From assembly GCA_028683855.1 (NCBI GenBank), contig JAQUHA010000014.1, positions 1 to 64,000 on the forward strand: 64,000 bases of DNA, read 5' to 3'. Below the pieces are notes generated by a model. It saw only the letters and a list, made by a program, of their open reading frames with translations. It was not told where the DNA came from and made no database searches. This stretch comes from Desulfuromonadaceae bacterium. GTDB taxonomy: Bacteria; Desulfobacterota; Desulfuromonadia; Geobacterales; Pseudopelobacteraceae. This document shows, piece by piece, positions 1 to 8,500 of this stretch. How positions within the stretch are numbered: the stretch's first letter is position 1; every line of letters begins with the position of its first letter. The translations under genes and the position numbers were made by a program.

Positions 1-86
1 TCGTCCATTGAAGCCTCCTTTTCGTGTACTTTGAGCGGTTCACGTTAAGGAGGTTTCTACATATTTCAGGAACTGTCAAACTTTGT

Positions 87-116
87 GAGTCCCCCACCAA
101 AGGTGGGGGATTACTC
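87..116 (+). promoter_or_regulatory. Leader hairpin upstream of the large secreted protease-like gene
   Basis: A strong stem-loop lies in the 5' leader: a GAGT+CCCCCACC arm pairs with GGTGGGGG and ACTC across a 3-nt AAA loop, with one small bulge. It has no U-tract, so it is not a normal intrinsic terminator. It ends 15 nt before the Shine-Dalgarno GGAGG at 131-135. A similar GGAGGTTTC string also occurs at 51-59, upstream of the hairpin. It could protect the mRNA or tune translation; the role is inferred from position only. Confidence 0.45.
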
Positions 117-143
117 AAAAGAATTTACATGGAGGTTTCATAT

Positions 144-3100
144 ATGGACAGGGTCATCAAATTTTTCATTGTTCTGTTCCTCATGCTCCAATCAACCTTC
201 TCCATTGCCGCTACGGTTCAACTGCCGCGAACCGGGCAGACCACCAGTTATGTGGCAGCTGATGACGGAGCGTTGAAAACCGGTGCAGTCTGGCCAACGG
301 TGCGTTTTACGGATAATGGCAACGGTACGGTAGACGACAATCTGACCGGACTGGTGTGGAGTAAAAATGCCAATCCGGCAGGAACAACCAAGAGTTGGCA
401 GGGAGCGCTCGATTATATAAAAACCCTCAACAGCAGCAGTTATATGGGGTACAACGACTGGCGACTGCCCAACGTGACAGAGCTGGAAAGCCTGATTGAC
501 GCAGAAAAATACAACCCCGCACTCCCTGGCGGTCATCCCTTCAGCGGCGTTCAGTCTTTCAACTATTGGTCATCTACCAGCTACGCAAGCAATAGTACCT
601 ACGCCTGGTACGTCTATATGTACAATGGCTACGTGTTCAACTACTATAAGTCAAATAGCTTCTATGTCTGGCCCGTTCGGAGTGGACAGTCTGGGTCATT
701 TGGTTATTTGACCATTTTAAAAGCCGGTAGCGGCAGCGGAATCGTAAGCCCGGATAGCGGTACGATAACCTGGTCCGGCAGCACAGGAAGTGCAAGTTAT
801 CTTAAAGAGAGCGTAGTCACCCTGACCGCTACGGCTGACAATGGCAGTAGTTTTGGCGGCTGGAGCGGATGCGACAGCAACACGCCTACAACCTGCACCG
901 TAACAATGTCTGCAGCAAAGAGTGTAACAGCCACTTTCACCGACACACAAGTTCCGGTAGTTTCCACGTTCAGCCTGCCCGCCACATCCACCACTGCAGC
1001 AGCATCGGTCACGCTGAGCGCCAGCGATAACGTAGCAGTAACCGGTTACTGCCTTACCGAAGCCAACGACAGCGCCGGTTGCAGTTGGCAAACTGCAAAA
1101 CCGGCAAGCTATAGCTTCGGAGGACTTACCCAGGGGGTAGCAGCCGGCAAATCGCTCTACGCCTTTGTCAAAGATGCTGCAGGACTTATATCACCGGTTG
1201 CCACAGCAACCACAACCATAACCCTGCCGGACACAACAGCGCCAGTTATAAGCGCTTTTACACTCCCTGCCAGTGTCGGCGGACTCACCGCAACCGGCAT
1301 AGGCATTACATCCAGCGACAATATTGCCGTAACCGGCTACTGCCTGACTGAAACCAACAGCAGCACAGCCTGCAGCTGGCAGACGACAAAACCTGCAAGC
1401 TATACCTTCAGCAACACTTATGGCAGCCGTACCCTTTATGCTTTTGTAAAAGATGGAGCCGGTAATCTATCGGCAGCGAAAAGTGCAGTTACAACACTTC
1501 TGCAGACAGGTTTTGCGCTCACCACGCCTGCAGCCGTTGCGCTGGTACAGGGTGAATCTGACGAGCGCACTCTTACTATTACGGCAGTGGGCGGCTACAA
1601 TAGCGTCACATCAGTTGCCGCTTCATTTGTCGGCACTACGCCAACCGGAGTCACCGCTGGGCTTTCAACCGCCAGCATTACCCCGACAACGGGGGGGAGC
1701 GATATTACCATAACCGTAACAACCACGGCTGCTGCCGCTGTCGGCAGTTATACTCTCCGCATAACTGCCAGCGGCGGGGGTGATACAAAAACCGTCGATA
1801 TTCCGCTGACTGTTGCGGAACCGCTTGCCGTAAGCTCCGCTACACTGGCAAACGGCATCAAAGGGACACCCTACAGCGCACCGATAACCACCAGCGGCGG
1901 TGTCGGCACAATAAACTGTTCCCTTGCAAACGGCAGCATACTCCCTGCCGGTCTCGCATTAACCGGCTGCAGTATCACCGGTACACCGACTACAAGGGTT
2001 ATCACCGCTCCGTTTGGCATAGCTGTCAGTGACAGCTCAACTCCGGCACATACGGCTACCGGTAATCTCGATATCAGAATCTATGATCCGGCGTATCGCG
2101 CCCTCCGTCTTGAATCAGCATCATGGAGCTTTGCCAAAGCAGGGGCGCTGGCAGGAATTATTGCCCGCATTGTTGATGATTACGGCACAGAAACAGCGGT
2201 TTCAGCTTCAACAGCGATAACTCTGGCATCATCATCAGCCACCGGCAGATTCAGTGCAGACGGTATGAGCTGGAGCCTCGCTAACACCGTATATCCAACT
2301 ATAACCGCCGGAGCTGCGATATATGAATTCATGTACAGCGACACAACCGCAGGCACATTCACCCTGACAGCTTCCGGCAAGAGCGGCAGTGCAAGTGCCT
2401 TATACGGCAGCGACAGCCATGCTGTGACGGTAACCGGCTCAACAGTTTCTGATACTACTCCGCCATCCATAACCGCTTTTACCATTCCGTCTACGTCAAA
2501 CAGCCTGACGGTTGCAATCACCAACCTGAGTGCTACTGATGCAAACGGTGTCTCAGACTACTGCATTATGGAAACTGCCAGCAGCAGCAACTGTTCATGG
2601 GGTGCTACTCCACCTGTCAACCACACTTTTGCTTCATCCGGCAGCAAAACTCTCTATGCCTATGCCCGTGACGGAGCCGGCAACATATCCGCCCCATCCA
2701 GCCAGAGCGTCACCATAAGTTTTGATCCTACACAAACCGTGACGCTTAATGTCAACTCACTCGCATCAACAATTGCTTACGCTCAATCATTCAGTATCAG
2801 CGGCACTCTTGTTGAAAATGCCACTGTTACACCACTTGCATATAAGGAAATCTGTTTTGTATTCACCACCCCTTCCGCTACCAAATCAGCGGAAAACTGC
2901 GCCCAGACCATGAGTAACGGAACTTTCAGCTATCCGGTTGATGTAGCCACGGTTGATATGGCTGGGGGGTGGAGCGTCGCCGTAGCTTTTAAAGGGGATT
3001 CAACCTATAAAACGGCATCTGTAAACAGAACATTTACAGTAACCAGGCTTGATACCAGTATAACTGCATCATCCGCCCCGACATTTGTATCTCCAAGCGG

Positions 3101-5264
3101 CAGCGTCGTAATCAGCGGTAAATTAAGCACAATATCAAGTAACGCCATAAACCTGAACGGACTGAATGTTAACGTGACTGTAACCGACAGTAACAATAAA
3201 GAGTACACTCTTAATCCGACCACCAGCGATAGCGCCGGTCGCTTCAGCATCGGTTTTAACCAGTTTGGCGGTGTTACCGGCATCTGGAGTGTGCGGGCAG
3301 CTTTCGCCGGAAATGTCAATCTGAACGCATCACCAGCATCCACCCCGCAGAGTTTCACCGTTGCAGCTTCCACCGGCTATGCAATTCTGATTCAGGGGGA
3401 TCTTAACGGAGGGAGTCGCGACAGCTATACCGCCAGTATGCAGCGCATTCACAGCCAGCTTACCAATCGCTTTATAACCGCAGATAATATCTGGTCTCTC
3501 TCGCCAGAGGGGACAAGTCGCGCAAATGTCGATGAAACCTTAAGCAGAACCGCTATCCAGAATGCTATTACTACCTGGGCGTACAACCGGATATCTACAT
3601 ACGGAGATGCTCCGCTCTACATCATAATGCTCGATCATGGTGGCAGGGGTGGCAAATTCTACATCGGCGATGACAATACCTACCTGACTCCTGGCGAGAT
3701 GAACGGCTGGATAACGACTCTGGAGAACAATCTTAAAACCAATTTCAATATCACTTCCAAAATCGTTATCATCAACGGTTCCTGCTACTCCGGCAGCTTT
3801 ATACCGGGTCTGAAGAAAGCCGGGCGCACGATTATAACCAGCGCTGCCGCTGACAAAACTGCAGCTCAGGGACCCAGACCGTCACGTTTTGCTGCTGATC
3901 AGACCATACTCGGCGATGCCTTCATTCATGCTTTTATCGATCACCTTTCCGGTAACTCAAATCCGTCTCTAGTCGAAGCTTTCAAAGAAGCTTCAGAAAC
4001 AATCGAACGAATGAGCAGACAGTCTCCGCTCTTTGAAGATGGGAGTGATGACGGAACAGCATACGAGTATCTTGCCGATAACGACGGAATACCCAGTTGG
4101 AATGTGCCGTTCGGCATATCCCGTGCGGCTTCGCTGATTGAATGGAAACAGACGATGCCGGCAGCTACAGCGATGCTCGGAACTGCGCCGGAGATCTATG
4201 CAGCTACAAACGGTGATGCAAACGGCGAAACTGCCGCTGTCTGGGCTGAGGTGAAGAAGCCGTCGTTCGTTATGCCGGAGGGTGACACCGGACAGATCAA
4301 CCTGAACCTCCCGCAGTTGACGGCTCGCTATAATCAGGATACCGCCCGCTGGGAGTTCCCTGCTGATCTGAACCCAGGCATCACAGACACAGTATTCAAC
4401 GAAGCCGGAACCTACACCATCATTCTTTATGCGGAAGATCTGAGCGGAGAACAGCTGCCGCCGACTGTCGCTACGGTATACATAAATGATACAGCCAATA
4501 CTGCACCTTCTGCTCCGCAACTCTTTGAACCTGCCGCAGGTGCAGAGCAGAAGGAGCCGCTGATCCCTTTCAGTTGGAGTGAATCAACCGATCCGGAAAG
4601 CAATCGGGTCACCTACACGCTCGCAATACTTGCTGATAACAGCGGAACTGTTGGGGGGGAGCTGAAGCGTTTTGAAGGTATTTCGCAGGGTGCTACTCTG
4701 CTTGATGCAGAGTCCGAACTTAAAGCTGACGGATCAAAACTCTTTACTGCCGCTGATTACTGGTGGCAGGTGACTGCTGTAGATAGCAAAGGTGCAAAGG
4801 GAGAATCGCAACCGGTTAAATTCACCTATACTCCGCAGAATGCACTGCTTGCCTTTATTCTCGGCACGGTAATCGATCAGAGTGGTAATGGTGTTGCCTC
4901 TGCAAAGGTTAAAATGGCAACGAAAACTTATACTTCACTCTCCAACGGCTACGTGCTGATTCCAAGCTTTGCAGGAATCTACAGCCTGACGGCTGAAAAA
5001 ACAGGCTATACATCGGCAACTCAGAGCGTTACAGCCAGTAGCGGCAAAGTTTCAAGAGTGGTATTTACTTTGACGGAGGTGGTAGCACCCACAATTCCGG
5101 GCGACTGCGACGGAGACGAAAAAGTAACCATTGCTGAAGTACAGTCTGCTATCAATATGTTCCTGGGACTAAAAACGGCAGAAGCGTGTGTGGATACGGA
5201 TGGATTGAATGGAGTCTCAATCGCTGAGGTGCAGAAGACGATCAACAGCTTTTTGGGGTTGTGA
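144..5264 (+). CDS. Large secreted protein: DUF1566 domain, Ig-like repeats, C13-like caspase-fold peptidase domain, dockerin-like C-terminus
   Basis: The ATG at 144 follows GGAGG and opens a signal peptide cut near residue 22 (ending SIAA). Residues about 45-190 match DUF1566 (DNGNGTVDDNLTGLVW, NDWRLPN, YWSSTSYA, VRSG). A glycine-rich InlB-like bacterial repeat follows, then several Ig-like repeats built on 'D..APV.S.F.LP' and 'YAFVKDGAG'. Near residues 1080-1300 lies a caspase-fold region like peptidase family C13: His1165 in LDHGGRGG and Cys1214 in NGSCYSGSF form the likely dyad. The last 55 residues carry two Ca-loop/helix units (GDCDGDEKVTIAEVQ, DTDGLNGVSIAEVQ) resembling a type I dockerin. 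The protein is probably exported and works outside the cell; the substrate is unknown. It stands alone, with no partner genes visible upstream in the window. Domain calls come from motifs only. Confidence 0.85.
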   Translation: MDRVIKFFIVLFLMLQSTFSIAATVQLPRTGQTTSYVAADDGALKTGAVWPTVRFTDNGNGTVDDNLTGLVWSKNANPAGTTKSWQGALDYIKTLNSSSYMGYNDWRLPNVTELESLIDAEKYNPALPGGHPFSGVQSFNYWSSTSYASNSTYAWYVYMYNGYVFNYYKSNSFYVWPVRSGQSGSFGYLTILKAGSGSGIVSPDSGTITWSGSTGSASYLKESVVTLTATADNGSSFGGWSGCDSNTPTTCTVTMSAAKSVTATFTDTQVPVVSTFSLPATSTTAAASVTLSASDNVAVTGYCLTEANDSAGCSWQTAKPASYSFGGLTQGVAAGKSLYAFVKDAAGLISPVATATTTITLPDTTAPVISAFTLPASVGGLTATGIGITSSDNIAVTGYCLTETNSSTACSWQTTKPASYTFSNTYGSRTLYAFVKDGAGNLSAAKSAVTTLLQTGFALTTPAAVALVQGESDERTLTITAVGGYNSVTSVAASFVGTTPTGVTAGLSTASITPTTGGSDITITVTTTAAAAVGSYTLRITASGGGDTKTVDIPLTVAEPLAVSSATLANGIKGTPYSAPITTSGGVGTINCSLANGSILPAGLALTGCSITGTPTTRVITAPFGIAVSDSSTPAHTATGNLDIRIYDPAYRALRLESASWSFAKAGALAGIIARIVDDYGTETAVSASTAITLASSSATGRFSADGMSWSLANTVYPTITAGAAIYEFMYSDTTAGTFTLTASGKSGSASALYGSDSHAVTVTGSTVSDTTPPSITAFTIPSTSNSLTVAITNLSATDANGVSDYCIMETASSSNCSWGATPPVNHTFASSGSKTLYAYARDGAGNISAPSSQSVTISFDPTQTVTLNVNSLASTIAYAQSFSISGTLVENATVTPLAYKEICFVFTTPSATKSAENCAQTMSNGTFSYPVDVATVDMAGGWSVAVAFKGDSTYKTASVNRTFTVTRLDTSITASSAPTFVSPSGSVVISGKLSTISSNAINLNGLNVNVTVTDSNNKEYTLNPTTSDSAGRFSIGFNQFGGVTGIWSVRAAFAGNVNLNASPASTPQSFTVAASTGYAILIQGDLNGGSRDSYTASMQRIHSQLTNRFITADNIWSLSPEGTSRANVDETLSRTAIQNAITTWAYNRISTYGDAPLYIIMLDHGGRGGKFYIGDDNTYLTPGEMNGWITTLENNLKTNFNITSKIVIINGSCYSGSFIPGLKKAGRTIITSAAADKTAAQGPRPSRFAADQTILGDAFIHAFIDHLSGNSNPSLVEAFKEASETIERMSRQSPLFEDGSDDGTAYEYLADNDGIPSWNVPFGISRAASLIEWKQTMPAATAMLGTAPEIYAATNGDANGETAAVWAEVKKPSFVMPEGDTGQINLNLPQLTARYNQDTARWEFPADLNPGITDTVFNEAGTYTIILYAEDLSGEQLPPTVATVYINDTANTAPSAPQLFEPAAGAEQKEPLIPFSWSESTDPESNRVTYTLAILADNSGTVGGELKRFEGISQGATLLDAESELKADGSKLFTAADYWWQVTAVDSKGAKGESQPVKFTYTPQNALLAFILGTVIDQSGNGVASAKVKMATKTYTSLSNGYVLIPSFAGIYSLTAEKTGYTSATQSVTASSGKVSRVVFTLTEVVAPTIPGDCDGDEKVTIAEVQSAINMFLGLKTAEACVDTDGLNGVSIAEVQKTINSFLGL

Positions 5265-5277
5265 AAGAAATTTTGAT

Positions 5278-5316
5278 AACCCCTCACCATACCCCTCTCC
5301 CGCAAGGGGAGGGGTG
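5278..5316. repeat. REP-like palindrome / terminator-like hairpin (CCCCTCACC..CCCTCTCCC..GGGGAGGGG type)
   Basis: ACCCCTCTCC (5291-5300) pairs with GGGGAGGGGT (5306-5315) over a short loop, preceded by CCCCTCACCATA. This matches a style of dispersed intergenic palindrome common in proteobacterial genomes. It sits 14 nt after the stop of the preceding gene and may stop transcription, although no clean T-run follows. Only this copy is in the window. Confidence 0.55.
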
Positions 5317-5412
5317 GCAAAGAATGCAGCAGAGGAAATCTTTTCGTATACCGGTGAACGGCTCTGGGATGGTAACCGGCAGTAACAATCTGTTCCCCTT
5401 GAGGCTGTTTTG

Positions 5413-5455
5413 TTATGCATAGTATGTCGAATAAATCTAGACATACTATGCATAA
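5413..5455. promoter_or_regulatory. Perfect 16-bp inverted-repeat operator of the abiE operon
   Basis: TTATGCATAGTATGTC (5413-5428) is repeated in perfect inversion at 5440-5455 with an 11-nt spacer. The right arm covers the predicted -35 box and the start of the promoter spacer of the antitoxin gene. AbiEi antitoxins are known to bind inverted repeats in their own promoter and repress it, so this is the expected operator. The arms are read directly; binding by this AbiEi is inferred. Confidence 0.75.
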
Positions 5456-5467
5456 ATAGCATAAAAT
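5438..5467 (+). promoter_or_regulatory. Predicted sigma70 promoter of abiEi-abiEii, possibly giving a leaderless mRNA
   Basis: TAGACA (5438-5443) and TAAAAT (5462-5467) are spaced by 18 bp; each matches its consensus hexamer at five of six bases. The expected transcription start, about 7 nt after the -10, falls on the A of the antitoxin ATG at 5474. No Shine-Dalgarno sequence precedes that ATG, which supports a leaderless transcript. Confidence 0.5.
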
Positions 5468-5473
5468 ACCCCC

Positions 5474-6148
5474 ATGGCAACTACCATTGAAAAATTACGA
5501 AAACTGATTCCGGATGAAGAGTTTGACTACCAGACGCTCATGGATCTGCTGTCAGGCTATGCCGCGCCTCGCGATCATATCTCGGCACTGCTGCGCCGGG
5601 GAACAATCATCAGAGTAAAAAAAGGGCTATATGTTTTTGGCGAGGGGTTGCGTCGCCGGCCGGTCTGCCGGGAACTTCTGGCAAATCTGATCTACGGCCC
5701 TTCCTATCTCTCTCTCGACTTTGCCCTTCAATACCATGGCCTGATCCCTGAAAGAGTGACCACTCTTACCTCGGTCGCAACCGGCAGATCACGACTGTTC
5801 GATACACCGCTGGGGCGCTTTGATTACCGGATGATTCCGCTGGCGGCATATCGAACCGGCATGGACCGGGTAGAGCGGGCTGATGGCGGTTCATTTCTTA
5901 TTGCCATCCCGGAGAAGGCGCTGGCGGACAAGCTGTTGTGCGAACGGGGGATCGGCATCAGGAGTCAGCGTGGGCTGCTGCGGTATCTGGAGGAAGAGTT
6001 GCGGATAGACTCTGCCGCGCTATGCCGGCTAGATCCTGATCGACTTGATGAAATAGCCGGTCACTGCGCTGTAGGCCGGGTCTCTCTCCTGGCCGGTCTG
6101 GTAAGGCAGCTTCGCCAGGGGCCAAAAGGGGGGCTGCGCGATGCATGA
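5474..6148 (+). CDS. AbiEi-family antitoxin of a type IV toxin-antitoxin system
   Basis: This 224-residue protein has the AbiEi layout: an N-terminal winged helix (about residues 1-70, with LLRRGTIIRVKKGLYVFG forming the recognition helix and wing) and a C-terminal domain with YLSLDFALQYHGLIPE and IAIPEKALADKLLCERG. It should bind its own operator and oppose the toxin encoded next. It overlaps the toxin gene by 8 bp, so translation is probably coupled. The start lacks a ribosome-binding site; ATG 5474 is kept because it is the first residue of the conserved domain and sits where the transcript is predicted to start. The pair's codon use looks more GC-rich than the genes after it, which fits acquisition by transfer. 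Confidence 0.85.
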   Translation: MATTIEKLRKLIPDEEFDYQTLMDLLSGYAAPRDHISALLRRGTIIRVKKGLYVFGEGLRRRPVCRELLANLIYGPSYLSLDFALQYHGLIPERVTTLTSVATGRSRLFDTPLGRFDYRMIPLAAYRTGMDRVERADGGSFLIAIPEKALADKLLCERGIGIRSQRGLLRYLEEELRIDSAALCRLDPDRLDEIAGHCAVGRVSLLAGLVRQLRQGPKGGLRDA

Positions 6149-7007
6149 AGCTATCGGACGAATGCTGGCAAAATATGAGCGTAACGGCAGCGACGATACC
6201 TTTCAAGCTCTGCGGGAGATTATTCAGGAAATCGCCTTGCTCGGCTTGTGGCGCAGCCGGTTTTTTGAACACGCCGCATTTTACGGCGGCACTGCACTGC
6301 GCATTATTCACGGTCTTGACCGCTTTTCTGAAGATCTGGATTTCTCACTGCTGGCACCGGATGCTGAATTTGATCTGTCACGTTTTACCCATGCAATCGA
6401 GACCGAACTTGCTGGCTTCGGATTTGACATCAGGGTGGAACAGGTGGTGAAAAGTGCTACAACAGCGGTGCAGTCAGCGTTTCTCAAGGGGGATAGCGTC
6501 CAGCAGCTCTTGGTAATAGAGGCTGCTGCGGCGGTAACCAGTGCGATTCCGCGCGGGCAGCTTCTGAAAATCAAACTGGAGGTGGACACCGATCCGCCAC
6601 CCGGATTTGCAACCGAGACCAAGTATCTGCTTCAGCCGGTCCCCTGCGCCGTGCGGCTCTATACTCTTCCCGATCTGTTTGCGGGTAAGATGCACGCGGT
6701 ATTGTGCCGACGCTGGAAGAACCGGGTGAAGGGGCGAGATTGGTATGATCTGGTCTGGTACTGTGCCAACCACCCGGAGCTGCACCTGGCCCATCTTGAA
6801 AGCAGAATGCGTCAGAGCGGGTACTGGCAGGAAGCTGGATCGCTTCGTCCGGAGGAGTTCAGCGAACTGTTGCATACTGCCATCGAAAATCTCGATGTGT
6901 ATCAGGCTCGCCGGGATGTTGCAGCTTTTGTGCGCCAACCAGCCACGCTTGATATCTGGTCTCGGGAGTTCTTTCATGATGTGGTCGGGCGTATACGGGT
7001 GGTCTGA
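6141..7007 (+). CDS. AbiEii-family nucleotidyltransferase toxin (DUF1814)
   Basis: This 288-residue protein carries the DUF1814/AbiEii nucleotidyltransferase signature: FYGGTALR at residues 47-54, then RFSEDLDFSL at 61-70 with Asp65 and Asp67 as metal ligands, and a later acidic strand LKIKLEVDTDPP. LYTLPDLFAGKMHAVLCRR and VKGRDWYDLVWY are also typical. Relatives act as cytostatic toxins, some giving phage abortive infection and at least some modifying tRNA. All visible catalytic motifs are intact, so it is likely active. It is the second gene of the operon and overlaps the antitoxin by 8 bp. Confidence 0.88.
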   Translation: MHEAIGRMLAKYERNGSDDTFQALREIIQEIALLGLWRSRFFEHAAFYGGTALRIIHGLDRFSEDLDFSLLAPDAEFDLSRFTHAIETELAGFGFDIRVEQVVKSATTAVQSAFLKGDSVQQLLVIEAAAAVTSAIPRGQLLKIKLEVDTDPPPGFATETKYLLQPVPCAVRLYTLPDLFAGKMHAVLCRRWKNRVKGRDWYDLVWYCANHPELHLAHLESRMRQSGYWQEAGSLRPEEFSELLHTAIENLDVYQARRDVAAFVRQPATLDIWSREFFHDVVGRIRVV

Positions 7008-7273
7008 TTTGTTTATTGTGATGTTGTGATGTGCTGTTTGCACGATTAATCCATGGTTACCGCGAAAACAGCCCGGTCTTTCGCCTCCCCTCTTCACTGT
7101 ATGGGCACGGTGCGCCGTATACAGATAGAAATTGCCGCAATCGACCATTTGTGGTTTCAATCCATAAGGCATTCAGATTTTAGCCTCTATCTGCTTTACC
7201 GCTTTACTTTAAACCTCTTATTATATGATTATAGCCACGGAACTTTCTGATTAACATCCGATGGAGTCTGTAA

Positions 7274-8230
7274 ATGAGTGAAGCAGTCCCGGTTGTACCA
7301 AATAAATTTCCGATTCTTATTGTTGATGATGAACGGCTTCAGCGCTCTGTTCTTGAAGCGAACCTGAAGGCAATCGGTTATGAAGTGGTCTCCGCCGCAA
7401 ACGGCAGAGAGGCTCTTGAGATATTCCGCAAGGGACATTTTCCGATAGTTATGACTGACTGGGTTATGCCGGAGATGAGCGGAGTGGAGTTGTGCCGTGA
7501 AATCAGGCAGGATGATTCAGGTCGCTATACCTATATTATCATTCTTACTGCTCTTGATTCCAAAAATGACATTGTTGCGGGGCTGGAAGCCGGAGCAGAC
7601 GAGTATGTTGTAAAACCCGCCCATCAGGCGGAGTTGACATCCAGACTTCGTACGGCAAGGCGTATTATCGAACTTGAAAAGGCGCAGCGTAAGTATATAG
7701 AAACAATAAATAATCTTTCTCATTCCGATGCTCTTACGGGGGTGTTCTGCAGACGTTACATGGATGAGAGGGTTCAGCAGGAGATAAAGAGGGCTTATCG
7801 TTACGAGCGCCCGCTTTCTGTTATTCTTGTCAGAATCAATCAGTTTGATGAGGTTGTTTCATCTCATGGCAATTATGCAGGTGATGTCATTATTAAGGGG
7901 TGTGCCGAAAGTCTGCTTGAGGCTGTGCGTAAGGATGTTGACTGGGTGTCAAGGTATGGGGTGGACTCTTTCGCGGTTGTTATGCCTGAGACGGATTCGG
8001 CGGGGGCGATGATTGTTGCAAAAAGGCTGCGTATAAGAATAACTTCCTTGCAGATACCGATAGACGTTAATGAGTTGAAGGTTACTGCCAGTTTCGGTGT
8101 TGCCGGTTTTACGGCAAGTCAGCAGAAATTGGGTTTTACTGCTGATATTCTGCTTGGTACGGCGGATAAAAATCTCTCTCTTGCAGTAGAGGAGGGGGGT
8201 AATACAATTAAAGGGGTGCAGCTCGGATAG
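7274..8230 (+). CDS. Response regulator: REC domain plus degenerate GGDEF domain
   Basis: Residues 12-130 form a receiver domain: acidic pocket DDE (18-20), phospho-acceptor Asp62 in MTDWVMPEMSG, and Lys114 in VVKPAHQ. Residues 150-310 form a GGDEF fold (LTGVFCRRYMDE onward). The signature loop reads GVDSF (229-233) instead of GGDEF, and the usual metal-binding Asp of the 'DID.FK' strand is replaced (VRINQFD). Both changes argue against diguanylate cyclase activity, so the output domain probably senses or docks. It is a single gene after a 266-bp intergenic stretch, with no kinase adjacent. RBS GGAG (7263-7266) precedes the ATG. Confidence 0.9.
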   Translation: MSEAVPVVPNKFPILIVDDERLQRSVLEANLKAIGYEVVSAANGREALEIFRKGHFPIVMTDWVMPEMSGVELCREIRQDDSGRYTYIIILTALDSKNDIVAGLEAGADEYVVKPAHQAELTSRLRTARRIIELEKAQRKYIETINNLSHSDALTGVFCRRYMDERVQQEIKRAYRYERPLSVILVRINQFDEVVSSHGNYAGDVIIKGCAESLLEAVRKDVDWVSRYGVDSFAVVMPETDSAGAMIVAKRLRIRITSLQIPIDVNELKVTASFGVAGFTASQQKLGFTADILLGTADKNLSLAVEEGGNTIKGVQLG

Positions 8231-8317
8231 TGAGTGCTTAATGTTGTTGCGAATAAAGTTTTATACGGCAGGCTGAATTACTAAATTCCTACTGCAAAAC
8301 TGATAAGGAGAATGAAC

Positions 8318-8473
8318 ATGGCCAAGCCGAATTATTCATTTGAAAAGCGAAAGAAGGAGTTGGAGCGTCAGAAGAAGAAAGATGAGAAGAGGGCTCGTAA
8401 AAGTGAGCAGAGTGTCGATGATGTAGTTCAGGATGAGGATTCTGCTGATGATTCTACGGCATCAGAGGAATAG
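8318..8473 (+). CDS. Small highly charged protein (51 aa)
   Basis: The ATG at 8318 follows AAGGAG at 8305-8310. It encodes a 51-residue protein with a basic Lys/Arg/Glu-rich first half (SFEKRKKELERQKKKDEK) and an acidic, Ser/Asp-rich tail. The first half should form a charged helix. Small proteins beginning MAKPNYSFEKR recur in Geobacter-type genomes, as far as I recall, with no known function. The next gene begins 27 bp later, so they may be co-transcribed. A binding role for nucleic acid or ribosome is possible but unsupported. Confidence 0.7.
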   Translation: MAKPNYSFEKRKKELERQKKKDEKRARKSEQSVDDVVQDEDSADDSTASEE

Positions 8474-8500
8474 CCTGAATTGTAGGGAAATGGTGAATTT

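Noticed and set aside
61-140. Possible c-di-GMP (GEMM) riboswitch before the first gene
   Set aside because: Only a simple GC-rich hairpin is present; the conserved GEMM core and second stem are absent.
540-690. DUF1566 region rich in Asn/Tyr codons, as in variable regions of diversity-generating retroelements
   Set aside because: No reverse transcriptase gene or template repeat is in the window, and the region is near the N-terminus rather than at the 3' end of the gene.
5217-5480. Open frames on the minus strand between the protease-like gene and abiEi
   Set aside because: They run through the REP-like palindrome and the abiE operator and show no protein-like composition.
7008-7273. Promoter or small RNA in the 266-bp gap before the REC-GGDEF gene
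   Set aside because: TTTACT/TATGAT with a 15-bp spacer near 7203-7229 is too weak to report, and no stable structure or small gene was seen.
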